From Pyrenophora tritici-repentis (taxonomy: Eukaryota; Ascomycota; Dothideomycetes; Pleosporales; Pleosporaceae), in contig NC_089394.1 in the NCBI RefSeq assembly GCF_003171515.1, positions 1,178,001 through 1,242,000 on the forward strand: DNA of 64,000 nucleotides. The letters run 5' to 3'. The position numbers were made by a program, and so were the translations under genes. Of this stretch, positions 53,840 to 64,000 are shown one piece after another (positions within the stretch are counted from its first letter, which is position 1; the number at the start of each line of letters is the position of its first letter). The notes under the pieces were generated by a model. The model was given only the letters and a program-made list of their open reading frames with translations. It searched no databases and was not told the origin of the DNA.

Positions 53840-56026
53840 AGAAAATGAGGTTGGGGTCATGTTAAATTCATGACACAGTTTTCAATGCATACTGTTCTCA
53901 AAAGACGCCCTTGATTCGATTGCATCCCCTATATTACCATGACCCCCTATAGCATCACCATAGAACCGCCATTCTCTTGGCAATATCAAGCACAATAATT
54001 CTCCTGCCAAAGGGGTACTTTGTTTCCTCGGTACATGCGACCCGTCAGGCGCGCCCACCTCCTTTACTCAACCTTAAGCCAACTCCAAGGCTCTGGGCCG
54101 TTTCGTCCACGTTGGGAACAGATTTCTGGCATCTTATTTAACATGCCAAACCCTTACCTGCAAGACCCCTCCCGGAAGGAAGACAACGGCCCGTGTTTCA
54201 AGCGCAGGTTAGTGACGGTGTGGACTTTCTGGAAGGACGTGTAGCATATGATTACCATGCTAGTTTGCGTTTAGATGCTCGTTAGTGAGTTGCAGGGTAA
54301 GTGATGCGCCTCGCCCAATCCTTTTCTCGCCCAACGTCGACGGGAAGGGATGGCAGATCGGGGCCGGGAACCAAGAGGTGTTACGGAAGCTGGGCGCTTG
54401 GGTGGTGGTATGTGCGGATATGCGTAGGATGGTGAGTCCGCAGAGTCAGGTCGCCTGCAGATTCTGCACATGCATGCGTGGACATGATATTCTGAGCCAA
54501 CTCCGTACCTTCTTATTGGCGGAGAGTAATGTTTTGGGAGTGTATCTACGCTAGGAAGCCATGTAGTGACATTGAGTAAGATGATGGACGAGACGATTCC
54601 TTGGGTCCCATCTTATCCAACAAGCACTTCTGTTGAGGATCGGAGAGCTGCCTGCTGAGAGGACCGCCTTGTCTCTCTCGTGGAACAAGACGGCAGTCTT
54701 GCTTATCATCGGTCTAGCGACGGTCTACGTTGTACGAGTACATGTACAGCTCTCCTCAGAACTGTAGCTTCCGCCTCGGTCCGCTGAGCCCGAGACGCTC
54801 ATCGCATCAAGTGAAGAGTAACGTTCAGTGCTGATGAGATGCTTGACGGCATATTCCACGTGTGGCTAGCTGCTTCGAGCATGCACAGGCGCCGAAGATC
54901 GAGATAGCACAGGGTTCGGAGATTCAGAGGCAGTGTGCAGGTTCCTCTGATGAGTGCGTCACCGTAAGCTAAGATGCAAGCAAGATCTAGATAGCGACGG
55001 GCAGGAGCTGGGCGTCGTGTAGCTATGAAGCTTGTTCAGCCGCACGCAGGAGCTGAATCGAGGCTATGCCCAAACATGACGATGTATATGCAAGAAGCGC
55101 AAACAGTGTTTGGACGTGGACGCGCACTGGTGCGAACGTGTAATGGTCAAAGTTTATGGGTTGGACGACGTTGGGGTAACGGTAGCGATCTTGGGTGGGG
55201 CGGCGGCCATGGTGGGCTCGGGCTGCTGGCATGCGGGACATCTGTCAAGAAATCACGCCATCTGCCTGTACCAAAGGAGTGGGAGAGAGCTAAACACAGC
55301 AGCGACTGTGCGCGCCACGAAACAAAATCCTTCTCCTTTGCGTGGAAGCAAATGCGTTGCAGTAAGCGCAAAAGGGTTTGACTGTCAAGTGTGTTAGAAC
55401 AGAAGGGGGGGTTTGGTATGGAAAGCCGGCATCACCCGAAGACGCATCTGGCTTCTTTGCGGTAGGCTTCTTCAGGCATGGATAGTAGTGATAGCGCAGC
55501 AGTTGCAATATGGGGCGCAGTTAACCATGTTGTTCATGTTCATGTCCATGTCCATGTTTCCATGTTGGTGCAATGGGTGGGCATGTTCAATGTTGTCGAG
55601 GGCATGGGATAGCATTTTGGATAGGATAACTACTCGTGTCTGGCCCCGTTTGACGGCTCCCTGCTGAGACGTTTTGCTTTGGCCCCTCTCTCGATGCGGA
55701 GCCCCCCCAGCCCCAGTCGCTCCGCGGCGAGTGGTAAAGCCGGCGGCCGGTGCGTTTTTTGACCCCAAAGGGCCGAAACCCTGCAGGCGTGGGCCCAATC
55801 ACACACCAGCTGGGGCAGGCTGGAACGGCAGGTGCCTCCAGAGCGCCTGCCTTTCCCCTTCCCTCAAGCTTCGCCCAGCCCACTCCCACTTGGCCTCGAC
55901 GCTTATCCAACGACTGCAACCCCCGACCTCACCACCATCCTCACGCCATGCCGATCGTCTGAACCCCGATGGGCCCCTTCTACCGGATACGAATTGCTGC
56001 TGGACCAGTATAGACCGCCTACAAAC
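53840..56026. other. Intergenic, promoter of palH at its end
   Basis: About 2.2 kb with only short frames. A short CATGTCCATG-type microsatellite is near 55528-55566. From 55680 to 55900 the sequence becomes C-rich and pyrimidine-rich, as in a promoter or 5' UTR. Confidence 0.45.
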
Positions 56027-58348
56027 ATGTGGGAGGCCGAGTCCTGGCTTGGGGCGCCGAACCTCCTGGACCGTCGCGCGCCCGATGCCACCAGGCCCTA
56101 CGTGAGTACCACGACTGCCGCGCCTGCCTCGACGCACGCGACTGACATTCGACACCAGCATTGTCCTTCGTATAAGCTTCCGGCCTATGGCACCATAGAA
56201 ATCTCTCCTGGCAACACCATCACCCTCGACGAAAACGCCCTCTTCCGCCCACTATGCACAAACACGGCCGGCAACCCCATCGACGACGGCACCGGCGATC
56301 TCACGAGCGTCGCCGACATGCGCGACCCTTTCCACGCCTCCATCACTCCACAGGCCTATGCGACGGGCGCGGCGACGGTTATTGCCTGGATGCTCGTCAT
56401 TATGCTCATCATCACGCCACGCACCTTCTTCGTCGGCAACGCTTCGGGACGGTCGGGCCTCATGGGACGGCGCGGAATGATTAGCGGGGCAGGAGGAGGA
56501 GGATCCATCATCGGAGTCGGAACCCGTCCATGGCTACAAAAGGTGGCCGCCCTTACCGTTGCCATATCGCTCACCCTCGCCACCGCCGACACTTTCAGGA
56601 TAGCCGAACGCCAGTATGACGAGGGTTTCATCGACGCCATGGAGCTGCGCGACCAGGTTGTGGCCGGCATGGAAATCAAGGTTTCGCGCGTCGTGTCCGA
56701 CATCTTCCTCTGGCTCGCCCAGGTGCAGACTCTGATACGCCTGTTTCCCCGCCACAAAGAAAAGGTCATCATCAAATGGGTCGGTTTTGCCCTCATCCTG
56801 CTCGACATCGCCTTTAGTTCGCTCAACAGCTTTGGTCCCTACGAAAACAGCCGACGCCCCGCACATTTCGACACTGCTATCCCCGCACTCAGCTACCTAT
56901 TCCAGCTATCATTGAGCATGCTTTACGCCGCCTGGGTCATGTACTACGCCGTCACCAAGAGACGATACGCCTTCTACCACTCCATGATGTGGAACATGAG
57001 CGTCGTCGCCCTCTTGTCCATCATCGCCATTCTCACCCCCGTTGTTTTCTTCATTACCGATATCGCCAACTACACCATTGCCGGCTGGGGTGACTACTTC
57101 CGCTGGGTCGGAGCTGCCGCTGCTAGCGTCATTGTATGGGAATGGGTGGAGAGGATTGAAGCACTAGAAAGAGAAGAGAGAAAAGATGGAATTCTGGGGA
57201 GGGAAATCTACGACGGAGACGACATGCTGGACGACAAGCCCCAGGAATCAAAATGGCCCTCGAAACGAAAGGGCCCGCAATCAGGGAGAGACGAGAAGAG
57301 GAGTGGGGGAGGACATGGCGGTTTTGGCGCATTCACGTCTGCCCATGCCGACCGATTCAACGAGCTTGCCCATCGACTTGGGCGTAAAATGACCGAATCT
57401 CCGCGAGCAGAAGCACGAAAAAGACGCAGCATCCATATCCCCGCACCCCCTCCAGCAGTGCGACGATCCATGGCTGCAACTAATGGGAATCGCGACTCAC
57501 GTTCCTACGTACGCGTACAAACCCCACCTCCAGTGCCTGTCATCTCGTCACCCGTTAGCCGGACAGACACAACAAGCGCTGACTCGACTGTATATACGGT
57601 ACGCTACCACCCAATCAGCGAAACACCACGACCTGAAGAGGTCGAAAATCGTCAAGCACAAGCACAAACACAGCACACATCCCAGGAACCACCAGGCCGA
57701 CCAGCGGATGCCGAGGACCCAGAGAAGGGCGGCGAGCTAGAACCTGTTAGCAACAGGAAGCAATGGCAGTGGCAAGCACTGGGAAACCCCTTTCGAAGAA
57801 AAGGACGGACACCACCACAAGAGCTCCAAAGGGGACAAGTGATCGAGCCGCTAAAAGTTGAAGATGTTGCGGCGAATATACCGCCCCGCAACTATAATGG
57901 ACTGGCACTATCTGATCGACTCGGCACCTTTGCCGCACAGCAAGGAGAGAAGCTAAGATCGAGAAAGAAGTTGGGCACTCAGCTCGAAACCAACCTGCCC
58001 GTCACAATCATCCCTGCGCAACCTCGCGGCCAAACATGGTCGCCGGACATTATCCGTCAACAACAAAAAGAGCAGCAAGATGATTCTTCTAGGGCGGGTA
58101 CCCAAGTTGCGAGTGAGGAGGAACGAGTAGGAGCATCTCCTGCGCAATCTCACGGGGCCACGAATTCGAGCGAGGCTGTGAACCTTTCTGCTTCATCCGG
58201 TTCGCCACGTACGCCTCGAATTCGTTTCTCCCCAGCGGTGCCCAACGAGCGAGAGCAGGCTAGCCCTGGAGTGCTCGGTGCAGAGACTACTTCTACAATG
58301 GATTTCAGCATCCCCCACCAGCACTCTCGAAGTGACCACAACAAGTAG
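56027..58348 (+). CDS. palH: pH-response regulator PalH/Rim21
   Basis: Open frame of 773 aa from the ATG at 56027 (MWEAESWLGAPN). An upstream in-frame ATG at 55832 would add 65 low-complexity residues. The N-terminal ectodomain has the TIEISPGNTITLDENALF motif with CTNTAG, typical of PalH. Seven membrane segments follow, from about TVIAWMLVIMLIITP to WVGAAAASVIVWEWVERI. A long cytoplasmic tail with Ser/Pro-rich stretches follows; in known PalH proteins it recruits the arrestin-like PalF. The protein is the plasma-membrane sensor of the Pal/Rim pathway, which activates the PacC transcription factor at alkaline ambient pH through ESCRT. Confidence 0.88.
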   Translation: MWEAESWLGAPNLLDRRAPDATRPYVSTTTAAPASTHATDIRHQHCPSYKLPAYGTIEISPGNTITLDENALFRPLCTNTAGNPIDDGTGDLTSVADMRDPFHASITPQAYATGAATVIAWMLVIMLIITPRTFFVGNASGRSGLMGRRGMISGAGGGGSIIGVGTRPWLQKVAALTVAISLTLATADTFRIAERQYDEGFIDAMELRDQVVAGMEIKVSRVVSDIFLWLAQVQTLIRLFPRHKEKVIIKWVGFALILLDIAFSSLNSFGPYENSRRPAHFDTAIPALSYLFQLSLSMLYAAWVMYYAVTKRRYAFYHSMMWNMSVVALLSIIAILTPVVFFITDIANYTIAGWGDYFRWVGAAAASVIVWEWVERIEALEREERKDGILGREIYDGDDMLDDKPQESKWPSKRKGPQSGRDEKRSGGGHGGFGAFTSAHADRFNELAHRLGRKMTESPRAEARKRRSIHIPAPPPAVRRSMAATNGNRDSRSYVRVQTPPPVPVISSPVSRTDTTSADSTVYTVRYHPISETPRPEEVENRQAQAQTQHTSQEPPGRPADAEDPEKGGELEPVSNRKQWQWQALGNPFRRKGRTPPQELQRGQVIEPLKVEDVAANIPPRNYNGLALSDRLGTFAAQQGEKLRSRKKLGTQLETNLPVTIIPAQPRGQTWSPDIIRQQQKEQQDDSSRAGTQVASEEERVGASPAQSHGATNSSEAVNLSASSGSPRTPRIRFSPAVPNEREQASPGVLGAETTSTMDFSIPHQHSRSDHNK

Positions 58349-58921
58349 CTCGCAGGTAGCTCTTCTTCTCTCGTATGTTTCTGTTTATATTTGGCATGTT
58401 GATAGCACGTATATACCCCCCATGTAGTAAGGCGTATTGGAGACAGGTTTTCAGGCATCTGGTTGGAAATAGCATGCAGCATTTGGCATGCACGGCGCAG
58501 TTGGAACTTAAAAGAATCTTTGGTGTTTTCACGAGGATTGGATACCCGCCGCCTTTTACGGTCAGGCTCTTTCATGTAAGAAGCGTAATGAAGCGCAGCA
58601 CAGACACGACCGTCTATGCATCATAGTTAGGACAGCAACAAAACAAGACATTTTGATCAATTGACACGTGCTCTCTCGGCGGTATTGTTGACTGTTGACG
58701 TCTATGCCAAGGTTCTTACTTGTTGATAAGAGTGGAGGAACCGGTAGAGCATGGGCCGGGCGGCAGTGGAGCCCGATTCCTTGCAACGCCGCATCATAGC
58801 TCCATGTTATCATCGCGCGTGGGCACCTTCCGTCTGAGCCGTGACCCTGCAGCCACTACCTCTCATCTACAGTGTGCAAGTTGAAGATATAGACAAACTT
58901 GCGCACTTTTCCCCAGTGACA

Positions 58922-61286
58922 ATGTCTCTCTTTGGCGACGACGACGCGCCGCACGCGAAGCAGTCGTCCTCGCTCTTCGACGACGATCCCAAGCCCGCGG
59001 GCAAGACAGGCAACAGCTTGTTCGCCGACGACGTGGGCGACAACGACTCGCCCTGGGGGTTCCCGACACCCAAGAAAGCCGACCGCGAAGCGCTGGTCAA
59101 GTCGCTCTTGCCCGCCGGTGACGTGCCCGACTCATACATTGACGCATTTGATGCATTGCTAGAGGCTGGGAATGGCGCGGGCAATGGTGTGAGTGTGGAC
59201 GGTGTAAAGAAGCTACTGGCCGACAGCGATATTCCGGCACATGCTCAAAACAAGATACTCGAGACTGTGCTACCGCCCGGTGGTGCCGCCGAGTTGGGAA
59301 GGAACGAGTTCAATGTTGTCTTTGCCTTGATTGGGCTGGCGCAAGAGCACGAAGATATTACCCTGGACAGCGTCGACGAGCGAAAAAGGAGTGAGTGTTA
59401 GCAACGTCTTTCATGTGCCCACAGAATCACGCTGATGTCGACAGATCTCCCCGTACCAGCCGTGTCGTTGCCGCAATCAACAAAGGTCCGAGAGCCTTCT
59501 CCTCCACCGCAAGACGCCCGCCCCCCAACCCCTCCAGCGCCCCAACGCCAGATTTCTGAGCAACAGACGCCGGCCGCGACCAAGCCAAGTGTGTCTATGC
59601 GCAAGCAGTCCTTTGGCGACCCAGAGGCAGATCCTTGGGGCAGCCCCGACCTTCACAGGGGCCATAGCCACGCGAGCTACGCCATTGCGCAGCCCCACAC
59701 GAATGGTTCAAGTATCCCTTCCACTGCACGAACAACGAGCCAATTTACGACGCAATCCACTTCCAACTCGTCGGCCATCCAGCCACCCATTCAATCAGGT
59801 TCCCTAGGCAGTGAGGGTGGCTGGGGAGGATACAACGGTGGGTCAACCCAGTCCTTTGCGCCAAGTGGTATGGGGGAAGGAGGTTTCGGCGTACCTGCAG
59901 CTGCAGAGAGCAGTTCCAATGGTCCGCCAGAGCTGGGCAGATCCATTGGTCGGCTGAATCCATCCGGTAGTGGCAATGAGGAAGTCATCGCAATCACAGC
60001 GCTCTCCGAGAAAGAAGGCATGTTCATGTTCCAGCACCGCAACTACGAAGTCGCCAGCTCACGGCGCACAACAAAGGTTGTCCGTCGATACAGCGATTTC
60101 GTCTGGTTATTAGACTGTCTGCATAAGCGATATCCCTTCCGACAGCTCCCGCTGTTGCCCCCAAAGCGGGTCGGCAGTAAGTTTTCCCTTGATAGTCTTC
60201 CTGATGTGTATTGAGAATTCTTAGTCAACGGCAACCCAATAGCTGCTGATGCCACTTTCCTCGAAAAGCGAAGAAAGGGCCTCGCACGGTTCACGAATGC
60301 GCTCGTACGACATCCAGTCCTTAACCAGGAACAACTGGTTGTCATGTTCTTGACAGTACCTACAGTAGGTTTCAACATCATCAACTGGCAGTGAACGTAC
60401 TGATCAAAAACAGGAACTCGCAGTATGGCGTAAACAAGCCAACTTATCCATCCAGGAGGAGTTTGCTGGCAAACCTCTCCCACCCGATCTTGAGGACTCT
60501 CTCCCAAAGACTCTCCCCGAACTCTTCGACACTGTCCGATCTGGTGTACGACGTAGCGCCGAGACCTACATCACCCTCTGCAGTATGATGGAGCGACTTT
60601 CACGCCGTAACGAAGGCATGGCTGCCGAATACGCACGCTTTTCCTCTGCCCTCAGCGGCCTCACCGAATGTAGCCAAGAAACATACGCCGTTGATGCAAA
60701 TGACGTTCCATTGTTAAACGAGGGCTTGAACTCCACAGCACGACATCTCGACTCAAGTAGACAGTTGCTTGAGGACGAAGCAAGAGGATGGGAAGAAGGC
60801 GTCCTCGAAGACCTCAAGCGCCAACGCGATACCCTCGTCAGCGTACGTGACATGTTCGACCGCCGCGACAAATACGCACGCGACAACATTCCCCAACTGG
60901 AGAAGCGCATCGCAAGCAACGAGACTAAACTAGGTAACATCCGTAACAAGCCCGCCGACCAAATCAAGCCCGGCGAGGCGGAGAAGGTCGAAGATGCTAT
61001 CTTCAAGGTACGACTACAGGCTTCCATCCGTCCTTTTGGTTCACTGTAGAGGGAAGTTTGTGCTAACTCAATCTAGGACAAGGAATCGATCGTCCAACAA
61101 CACGCCCGTGGTGTCTTCATCCGCGAATGCATCCGCGACGAACTCATCTTCTTCCAGAAATCCCAATATCACATTAGTAAACTGCATCAGGATTGGGCGC
61201 AGGAACGTGTCAAGTATGCCGAGTTGCAGGCGGATAACTGGCGTGCGCTTAGTGAGGAGGTGGAGAGTATGCCGAGTGCCGAGTAG
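58922..61286 (+). CDS. mvp1: Sorting nexin Mvp1
   Basis: Five exons: 58922-59390, 59445-60176, 60225-60364, 60414-61007 and 61077-61286. All splices are in frame, giving 714 aa. The start [20 protein letters not shown] is followed by an EH-like N-terminal region, then a Pro/Ser-rich linker. The PX domain is formed by [20 protein letters not shown] and [20 protein letters not shown] to QLPLLPPKR, with the phosphoinositide-binding RRYSDF. The C-terminal half is helical and BAR-like. Mvp1 binds PI3P on endosomes and drives retromer-independent tubule formation and cargo recycling. Confidence 0.88.
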
Positions 61287-62067
61287 TGTGGGTGAAGGTG
61301 GAGGAGAAAGGTGTGTTGAATGTGGAATGGAGGGTATAGGGGATGTGTTGAGAGAGGTGTTGGCTGGTTGATGGCCGAGAGGGAGAGGAGAGGAGTTTGC
61401 ATATCATTTGGGCTTTTTTCTTTGTGAAGAATGCGACGACGACGCTTTCATGATGCATGAATGTGATGGAAGTTGGGGGGGAAAGGGCTGTAATTTGTAC
61501 ATGTCTCATAGGCCCTTTTGTTGTTGTTGTTGTTGTGGGTTTCCTGTTTCCTATCTCTTTTTGGGGGGGTTTTGCATCAACTGTTGACGGCTCGATACGA
61601 TACCTCTTTTTGTTTATGATACGATAGCACAATATGTTTCTCTTGTCGTTTGTTGCTGTTTCCTTGAAGATTACTGGTGTGTCGTGGCCTTGACAAGCAT
61701 GCACCATGTCTCTGAGTTCTCACGTTGTCACATGACAAACATATGTATGCACAGAATGAGTTGTAGTTTGGAATTCAAGCATTTGATTCTTGGCAGTCAG
61801 TCTCAAAGCGAGATGTTAAACACTTTCCCCGCATTTGCCCATCCTGTGAAAGGAAAATAAAGCCATGCCCCATGCAAGAAACCATCGAACCGCCTCCGTT
61901 TCCCCGACAAAACAAAATCGCAATGTAATTTTTCCGTTTCTTTTGATCTCGTTAAGCCATGCTTGCCAAGTCGGGTTCGAAGGCGAGGTTTCGTTTGTCT
62001 TCGTTCAGGTAATCATCGCGGGTCAACTTGCGCCTCCTACGCCGGCCGTTGCAGAATCGTAGGGAAT
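61287..62067. other. Convergent 3' spacer, no gene seen
   Basis: 3' flanks of mvp1 and rps29. Contains a short GTT microsatellite near 61517-61537. Confidence 0.5.
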
Positions 62068-62486
62068 TTATCGGTGCTGAGCGATAATTAGCGTTTGCGG
62101 TCTTTTTGCAAGATGCACGCGTGATTGGCAGGGTCGTAAAAGAACACGTTGCGTAATCTGGTGGTGAGAGTGTTTGAAGGGTAAGACAAAACGCATACCT
62201 TGACGAAACCAATGTCGGCGGCCTTCTCGCGGAAGCACTGACGGCAGATGTTAAGGCCGTACTTGCGGATCAGACCAGCAGGGTGGGTGCAGACGCGGCT
62301 GTGAGTACTGTGTTAGCCATTGCGCATTGCCTAAACCCTAAACCATCTCTCCGCCCTCGCCATCCATCAGGGTGCGCTCAGCGCCCCGGAATCGGTATAT
62401 AAAGGCGTGCTGCTGTAGACGTACCACTCGCGGGAGCCCTTTCCGTAGGTCCTAGGACGCGAATACCAGACCGACTCGTGAGACAT
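62068..62486 (-). CDS. rps29: 40S ribosomal protein S29 (uS14)
   Basis: Three exons on the minus strand: 62486-62425, 62298-62199 and a 9-nt last exon 62076-62068 (His-Arg-stop), giving 56 aa, the usual length. It starts [20 protein letters not shown]. The first intron (126 nt) splits the Cys codon that begins [15 protein letters not shown]. The second CxxC is [18 protein letters not shown]. The two Cys pairs bind zinc as in all eukaryotic S29. The tiny last exon was placed by the expected C-terminal HR, with CTCAG as acceptor. The protein sits in the head of the 40S subunit. Confidence 0.85.
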
Positions 62487-64000
62487 GATGTGTGGTTGAA
62501 AGGAGGTAGATTGACCGTTAAAGGTGTCTTGCTGCGATGCCACAAAATCAGTATTTCTTTCGCCTTTATTTTCCTTGCCTTGTCCCTAAGGATTCAAAAG
62601 TGCACACTCACAAGATGTTCTCGTTGTCGTCGGGGGCGCAGTTAGCGGGCTGGAGGTCAAAGTTCACGATGTGCTGGGGAGGGTTGCGCTGCCTGCCGAT
62701 ATTCGCGTAATTCTGTGTGCTAGTCCGTGCGTTCTGGCGCTAAGAGCATCGCTATCTGTCGCTTTGCCAAGAGATCGCTGTCTTCGACGGCTTTCACCAG
62801 AAGTTGCCTGATGGGGAAGTTTAACGGGAAAGAAGCGGGGCCCGGGGTAAGGCAGAGATCTCGACTGCTGACCGCTGCAGCTGTATCGGCCGGGCTTGGA
62901 AAGCTTGGGCTTACGCAGCAGGCAGGTATAGCGTATACGAGGATGGTGATCAGTGTGTGGCGAAGTGAACTGTGGGATGGAAATCATGATGCGCTTGACG
63001 ATTTCGATGTTGAAATGACTACTACGACTACTATTTGGTCTGATAGGGATAGCGAGCCACATAGGCTACCCGACCACTCTCAAATCCCTACTCATGAGTA
63101 GCTATGACTTCCACTTCTCTGCTATGTACCCGCTACTTATGGAATATTCTCGGTGTCTTAGTTCCAAATTTCTTGTCCTTCGACACATGTGTTCATGCGC
63201 ACTGAAGCAACAGCATCCCACTTGCTAGAAACGGCCTAGCACAAGAGCATATGTAAGGCACCCTTTCACCTTACTCCTACTCTACACCTTTACTTCTTGT
63301 AGTTTTATTGACTAAAATCGACATGATGAACCGCCATGTCCCTGTTCGTGTGAATCAAAGAAAGTACGAAGACGTCCTGATAATGCCGCTCCTCCTTCCT
63401 AAAAAGCAACCACCCTCGTGAAAGACTTATATGACCCGTTGTGCGAACTCTCATATTTCTTTCACTTTTCCATCTTTACTATCATTCCATTCACTAATAT
63501 CACAGAAATGTCAGCGACATGAGGCAGACGACTGGTCGGCAAAAACATACCTCAAAACTACCTTCGTTCCTGTTTATGTCCGAAAGTCAGCCTGCTAGCG
63601 ATATTGGAGTCGTCTGCTCTTTTACAACTAAAACAAATCATACCGAATTCATGGAGCGCCTTTCCTTTAGCCCACGGGCCCAAGCATATGATTGTCTATA
63701 TAAACTATACCTCAATCTGCATTCTTCCTTCTTCCTTTCCACATTATCTCTCTAAATCTAGGAGTATTCGAAATCTTCGACATTTCCGATCATGTCTGCG
63801 TGGCCTGAATAAAAAAGGATATAGTGCCAGTACATGTTTTACCTTTGCCTTCCAGAGGCCGTATAGCATTCGGAGGTTGTCTCTATGCACTACAATTTCC
63901 ACCCACACTCTACTTGAAACTTCCCTTCTATATTTTCCCTGATCAAACCTGGGACACACAAAATGCCAATAATAGACCAGCATGCCTAGGTCTTTGAAGG
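62487..64000. other. Upstream region of rps29; one exon-like block, otherwise no gene seen
   Basis: The minus-strand block 62712-62612 is bounded by AG and GTGAGT and is open in a protein-like frame (NYANIGRQRNPPQH to APDDNENI). I could not attach it to flanking exons. It may be part of an unrecognised gene or of an rps29 leader. No further gene is seen to the window end. Confidence 0.35.

Overview
The window is from a filamentous ascomycete nuclear genome. Spliceosomal introns of 44-80 nt are everywhere, and the housekeeping genes are fungal (PalH/Rim21, Elg1, Utp8, Alb1, Mvp1, RPS29, an ArAE-type membrane protein, a DUF4211 protein). A RIP-like TGG-to-TAG decay pattern and the gene content fit a Dothideomycete, probably Pleosporales; the order is an inference.

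Layout. 1-9.0 kb: metabolic genes (3' end of an aldehyde dehydrogenase, a HAD hydrolase, a FAD oxidoreductase, an aminoglycoside-phosphotransferase-like protein, a secreted SGNH esterase) and a serine hydrolase broken by one in-frame TGA. 9.25-30.6 kb: one 21.4-kb transposon nest. The outermost layer is a decayed hAT element (9252-30616, 8-bp target duplication GCCCTGAT). Its coding sequence is interrupted by six solo LTRs, a 134-bp foldback MITE, an intact three-gene hAT element (12091-17963, duplication ATTACGTC) and two full-length Copia retrotransposons with identical LTRs. 30.6-34.4 kb: gene-poor. 34.4-62.5 kb: a small secreted cysteine-containing protein, then a dense housekeeping block (ArAE protein, utp8, elg1, a membrane-anchored deubiquitinase, alb1, DUF4211 protein, palH, mvp1, rps29), with one more solo Copia LTR at 53.6 kb.

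The most unusual object is the inner hAT element. Besides a complete 878-aa hAT transposase it carries a spliced histone H3 variant of 158 aa (extended, rewritten tail; conserved fold) and a 354-aa protein with a long acidic C-terminus. The last two are divergently transcribed from a shared 510-bp promoter. The acidic protein could be a chaperone or partner for the histone, but that is inference. Across the element a bipartite motif, TTATCACA then 5 nt then TTATCACA, recurs as twelve pairs with the same 13-nt period. It sits in six of the seven introns, in the intergenic regions and at both outer gene ends. The element's ends are G-rich telomere-like arrays, and the 134-bp MITE nearby has the same ends.

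Exon boundaries below were set by eye from splice consensus, reading-frame continuity and family knowledge. No database search or transcript evidence was available.
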